A stretch of 10,490 bases of DNA from Clostridia bacterium. Lineage in GTDB: Bacteria > Bacillota > Clostridia > Oscillospirales > Acutalibacteraceae. Where the stretch lies: the NCBI GenBank assembly GCA_017480265.1, contig JAFVAZ010000058.1, positions 1 to 10,490 of the forward strand. The letters are read 5' to 3'. This document shows, in pieces, positions 8,396 to 10,490 of the stretch (position 1 is the stretch's first letter; every line of letters starts with the position of its first letter). The translations under genes were made by a program, and so were the position numbers. The notes beneath the pieces are model-generated. The model did not search any database, was not told the origin of the DNA, and saw only the letters and a list, made by a program, of their open reading frames with translations.

Positions 8396-8976
8396 TTTTT
8401 TCTCCTGCTCTTCATTTTTATGTTTTTATTTATTTTAAAGCATTTTTGTGGCAATGCTTCCTTTTTAAATATAGCTTTATTTTTCAATAAATTCTTTGAG
8501 CCTAGTTCTGTGTCTACGTTTAAGATCTCTATACACAAAGCTATGCATATACACAGAAGTTTATTATTCTCGTCATTTACATTTATCTCGTAATACACCT
8601 CTGCTTCAGCTACCCTCTGTTTGTGCGACATTATAACGCTTTTATCTACATTTATAACCTCGAAGTCTTTCTTTAAGATATCCCCCATAAAGAACCAGTT
8701 TATACCATTGATATAAAAATTCACATCTGATTCAGAAAATTTGCCGATAACCTTAATCTTTTTATCCTTACAAGATATCGTATACGTCTTTAAGAATAAT
8801 ATATCTCTTTTGCGTATCTTGGCTACTCTATTATTGGAGTGATTATCAAATATATCAAGCTTTATAGTCAATGCAGTTTTCTCTACAGATACTTTATATT
8901 GTAAATTTGAAAGCTCATCAAAAATTAAAAACCTTGATCGATTGTCTCCTTTAGAATCTTTTATATACAATCTCAT
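8386..8976 (-). CDS. LURP-one-related / YxjI-like protein
   Basis: A 196-residue protein that I assign to the LURP-one-related (tubby-like beta-barrel) family, of which B. subtilis YxjI is a member. It starts with the typical MRLYIKDS, has alternating beta-strand-like segments (FLIFDELSNLQYKV, LDIFDNHSNNRVAKI, YTISCKDKKIKVIG), then NFYINGINWFFMGDILKKDFEVIN and VIMSHKQ, YYEINVNDENNKLLCICIALCIEIL, which follow the family's closing pattern of a hydrophobic helix inside the barrel. The last 35 residues are an extra, very basic lysine-rich tail (KINKNIKMKSRRKKWM) not usual for the family, and its codons cover the typA ribosome binding site and start. A GGAGGG-type site at 8986-8990 supports the start. 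No biochemical role is established for bacterial members. It sits between prfB and typA, 74 bp from prfB. Confidence 0.78.
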   Translation of the reverse strand: MRLYIKDSKGDNRSRFLIFDELSNLQYKVSVEKTALTIKLDIFDNHSNNRVAKIRKRDILFLKTYTISCKDKKIKVIGKFSESDVNFYINGINWFFMGDILKKDFEVINVDKSVIMSHKQRVAEAEVYYEINVNDENNKLLCICIALCIEILNVDTELGSKNLLKNKAIFKKEALPQKCFKINKNIKMKSRRKKWM

Positions 8977-9050
8977 AATTTTTACCCTCCCGACTTTTGC
9001 TTTTTCTTAACAAAAACCGATGATTTGCATTTTGAAAGAGACGCCATATT

Positions 9051-10160
9051 TTAGTTTTCATCAGCCTGGCCCTTTAGGTACGCATTAATAAATCCATCTA
9101 AATCTCCATCCATCACAGCATTTACGTTACCCACTTCAAAATTGGTCCTGTGATCCTTTACCAAAGTATACGGCATAAATATATAAGACCTGATCTGAGA
9201 ACCCCAAGAGATCTCTTTCTGCACACCTTTAATATCTTCGATCTTCTCTAAATGCTCGCGTTCTTTTATCTCTATAAGTTTAGATTTAAGCATTTTCATA
9301 GCTACTTCTCTATTTTGGTGCTGACTTCTTTCATTCTGGCAAGCTACTACTATCCCCGTAGGGATATGAGTTAACCTTACAGCAGATGAGGTTTTGTTCA
9401 CATGCTGCCCGCCCGCCCCGCTAGATCTATATACATCCATTTTCACATCTTCTGGAGAGATTTCAACGTCTATATCGTCATCTATCTCAGGCATAACCTC
9501 TAGCGATGCAAACGATGTGTGCCTTCTGCCGGAAGCGTCGAATGGCGACACTCTTACCAAACGATGCACCCCTGCTTCACCTTTTAAGTATCCGTAAGCA
9601 TTTAAGCCCTCGATCAAAAGCACTACGCTCTTGAAACCTGCACCATCACCTTCTAGAAAATCAATGGTCTTAACTTTGTACCCATGTTTTTCTCCCCAGC
9701 GGCAGTACATCCTATAAAGCATATCTACCCAATCTTGGGCTTCCGTCCCTCCGGCTCCTGCGTGCAAGGTCAAGATGGCGTTCTTGGAGTCATATTCACC
9801 CCGCAGCAAAACTTCTAACCTTTGGCTCTCTAGCTTTTCTTCAAAAGCTTTCAGCTCCTTTTCAACTTCCGCCAAAAGCGAGGCGTCCTGTGTTTCTAGA
9901 GATATTTCTATGGAAGTTTTTATGTCTTCATAAAGAGATATCAAGCTTTGGTATTTTTCAACTTTAGCCTTTAAGGAGCTAATCCTCTGCAAGATTTTCT
10001 GCGAATTCTCTAAATCATCCCAGAATCCTTCGGATAAAGACTTTTCCTCTAGATTTTTTATCTCTGCCTCTGTATTTTCTAGCTTCATAGCTTCTTTTAA
10101 ATCATCTAATAGAGGTTTGTTATTCAAAAGTTCTATCTTCAATTCTTCAAACTGTACCAT
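9051..10160 (-). CDS. prfB: Peptide chain release factor 2 (RF2), without programmed frameshift
   Basis: A 369-residue class I release factor that reads UAA and UGA and triggers peptide release on the ribosome. The SPF tripeptide (205-207) in RVSPFDASGRRHTSF identifies RF2 rather than RF1, GGQ (250-252) in SSGAGGQHVNK is the catalytic motif methylated in many bacteria, and HAGAGGTEAQDW (133-144) is a family signature. The N-terminal 110 residues are a long coiled-coil domain. The frame is continuous from the ATG at 10160, which has a GGAGGT site at 10166-10171. Where most bacteria have a slippery CUU UGA around codon 25, this gene reads gat gat tta aaa gaa gct atg aag, with no UGA, so autoregulation by frameshifting is absent. 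It is probably the first gene of the operon. Confidence 0.98.
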   Translation of the reverse strand: MVQFEELKIELLNNKPLLDDLKEAMKLENTEAEIKNLEEKSLSEGFWDDLENSQKILQRISSLKAKVEKYQSLISLYEDIKTSIEISLETQDASLLAEVEKELKAFEEKLESQRLEVLLRGEYDSKNAILTLHAGAGGTEAQDWVDMLYRMYCRWGEKHGYKVKTIDFLEGDGAGFKSVVLLIEGLNAYGYLKGEAGVHRLVRVSPFDASGRRHTSFASLEVMPEIDDDIDVEISPEDVKMDVYRSSGAGGQHVNKTSSAVRLTHIPTGIVVACQNERSQHQNREVAMKMLKSKLIEIKEREHLEKIEDIKGVQKEISWGSQIRSYIFMPYTLVKDHRTNFEVGNVNAVMDGDLDGFINAYLKGQADEN

Positions 10161-10201
10161 TAAATACCTCCATTTGATTTCACATAACTATACATTTTAT
10201 T

Positions 10202-10230
10202 ATTGTAATTCAAAATCGATAAAAAGTAAA
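10202..10230 (-). promoter_or_regulatory. Candidate prfB operon promoter
   Basis: On the - strand TTTACT (10225-10230) and TACAAT (10202-10207) are separated by 17 bp, giving a leader of about 35 nt. No other good promoter is seen between here and the hemolysin III gene, so this may drive prfB through hlyIII. Confidence 0.55.
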
Positions 10231-10286
10231 GCCTGCACTCTTATAAACAAGCTTATATTATCTCAAAAAAATTTTTTAAATAAGGC

Positions 10287-10315
10287 TTGACTTTTTAGTT
10301 TGAGTATAGTATCAT
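10287..10315 (+). promoter_or_regulatory. tRNA operon promoter with upstream A/T tract
   Basis: TTGACT (10287-10292) and TATCAT (10310-10315) are spaced 17 bp apart, and the start would be near 10322, about 36 bp before the tRNA-Val. The A-run then T-run at about 10265-10280, just before the -35, resembles an UP element as found at stable RNA promoters. Confidence 0.7.
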
Positions 10316-10357
10316 ATTGATGTTGCTAATACATATAATGAGTGTAGAGGCAAAGGC

Positions 10358-10433
10358 GGGAGCATAGCTCAGCTGGGAGAGCATCTGCCCTACAAGCAGA
10401 GGGTCACAGGTTCGAGCCCTGTTGCTCCCACCA
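10358..10433 (+). tRNA. tRNA-Val (anticodon TAC), with C33 instead of the conserved T33
   Basis: A 76-nt cloverleaf with CCA encoded. Acceptor GGGAGCA/TGCTCCC, D stem GCTC/GAGC with a loop containing GGG, anticodon stem TCTGC/GCAGA (10384-10388, 10396-10400), T arm ACAGG-TTCGAGC-CCTGT. The seven-base loop is CCTACAA, so the anticodon is TAC at 10391-10393 and position 33 is C (10390), where almost all tRNAs have U. All stems pair perfectly. ValRS, which would charge it, is also encoded in this window. Confidence 0.95.
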
Positions 10434-10438
10434 AATAT

Positions 10439-10490
10439 GGCCCGGTAGTTCAGTTGGTTAGAACGCTAGCCTGTCACGCTAGAGGTCGAC
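10439..10490 (+). tRNA. tRNA-Asp (anticodon GTC), partial at window end
   Basis: The first 52 nt of a tRNA-Asp follow tRNA-Val after 5 bp. GGCCCGG acceptor strand, D stem GTTC/GAAC, anticodon stem CTAGC/GCTAG around loop CTGTCAC, giving GTC with the normal T33. The T arm and 3' acceptor strand are beyond the edge. Confidence 0.95.

Overview
This window looks like chromosomal DNA of a low-GC Gram-positive bacterium, most likely a spore-forming member of the Clostridia. The grounds are the AT-rich composition, strong AGGAGG-type ribosome binding sites, a type A RNase P RNA, tRNA genes with encoded CCA, and a protein resembling clostridial spore-associated (SPOCS/DUF3794-like) proteins. I cannot name a species.

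Left end (1-1180): the window opens inside the 3' part of a tyrosine recombinase gene on the + strand, so this is probably the right end of an integrated element that extends off the left edge. A very AT-rich gap with a small tandem repeat and a 15-bp palindrome follows. Next comes a reading frame (453-1088) that is open but has no credible start. It resembles the C-terminal two thirds of a clostridial SPOCS-like protein. The simplest reading is that the element integrated inside this gene and separated it from its 5' end. A hairpin terminator (1116-1173) separates it from the convergent housekeeping genes.

Middle (1181-4886): ruvX (Holliday junction resolvase-like/rRNA processing factor) and valS (valyl-tRNA synthetase) lie on the - strand, 44 bp apart and probably co-transcribed. 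valS diverges from rnpB (RNase P RNA, + strand). Their promoters lie back to back, with the -35 boxes only 15 bp apart. valS has a very short leader with no room for a T-box. rnpB ends at a strong hairpin terminator shared with the next - strand gene cluster.

Right (4923-10160): five close - strand genes probably form one operon, transcribed from a promoter near 10202-10230. In order of transcription they are prfB (release factor 2, here without the programmed frameshift), a LURP-one-related/YxjI-like gene, typA/bipA (ribosome-associated GTPase), folD (one-carbon folate metabolism) and a hemolysin III/PAQR membrane protein. Most of the window therefore serves translation: aminoacylation, termination, ribosome assembly, tRNA processing and C1 supply.

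Right edge (10287-10490): a tRNA operon runs divergently from prfB. It has its own sigma-70-type promoter, a tRNA-Val(TAC) with an unusual C at position 33, and a tRNA-Asp(GTC) cut by the window end.

The most interesting point is the recombinase next to the 5'-truncated SPOCS-like gene. It could be a plain disruption, or a new case of a sporulation-associated gene split by an excisable element. The other half of the gene and the other attachment site are outside the window, so this cannot be settled here.
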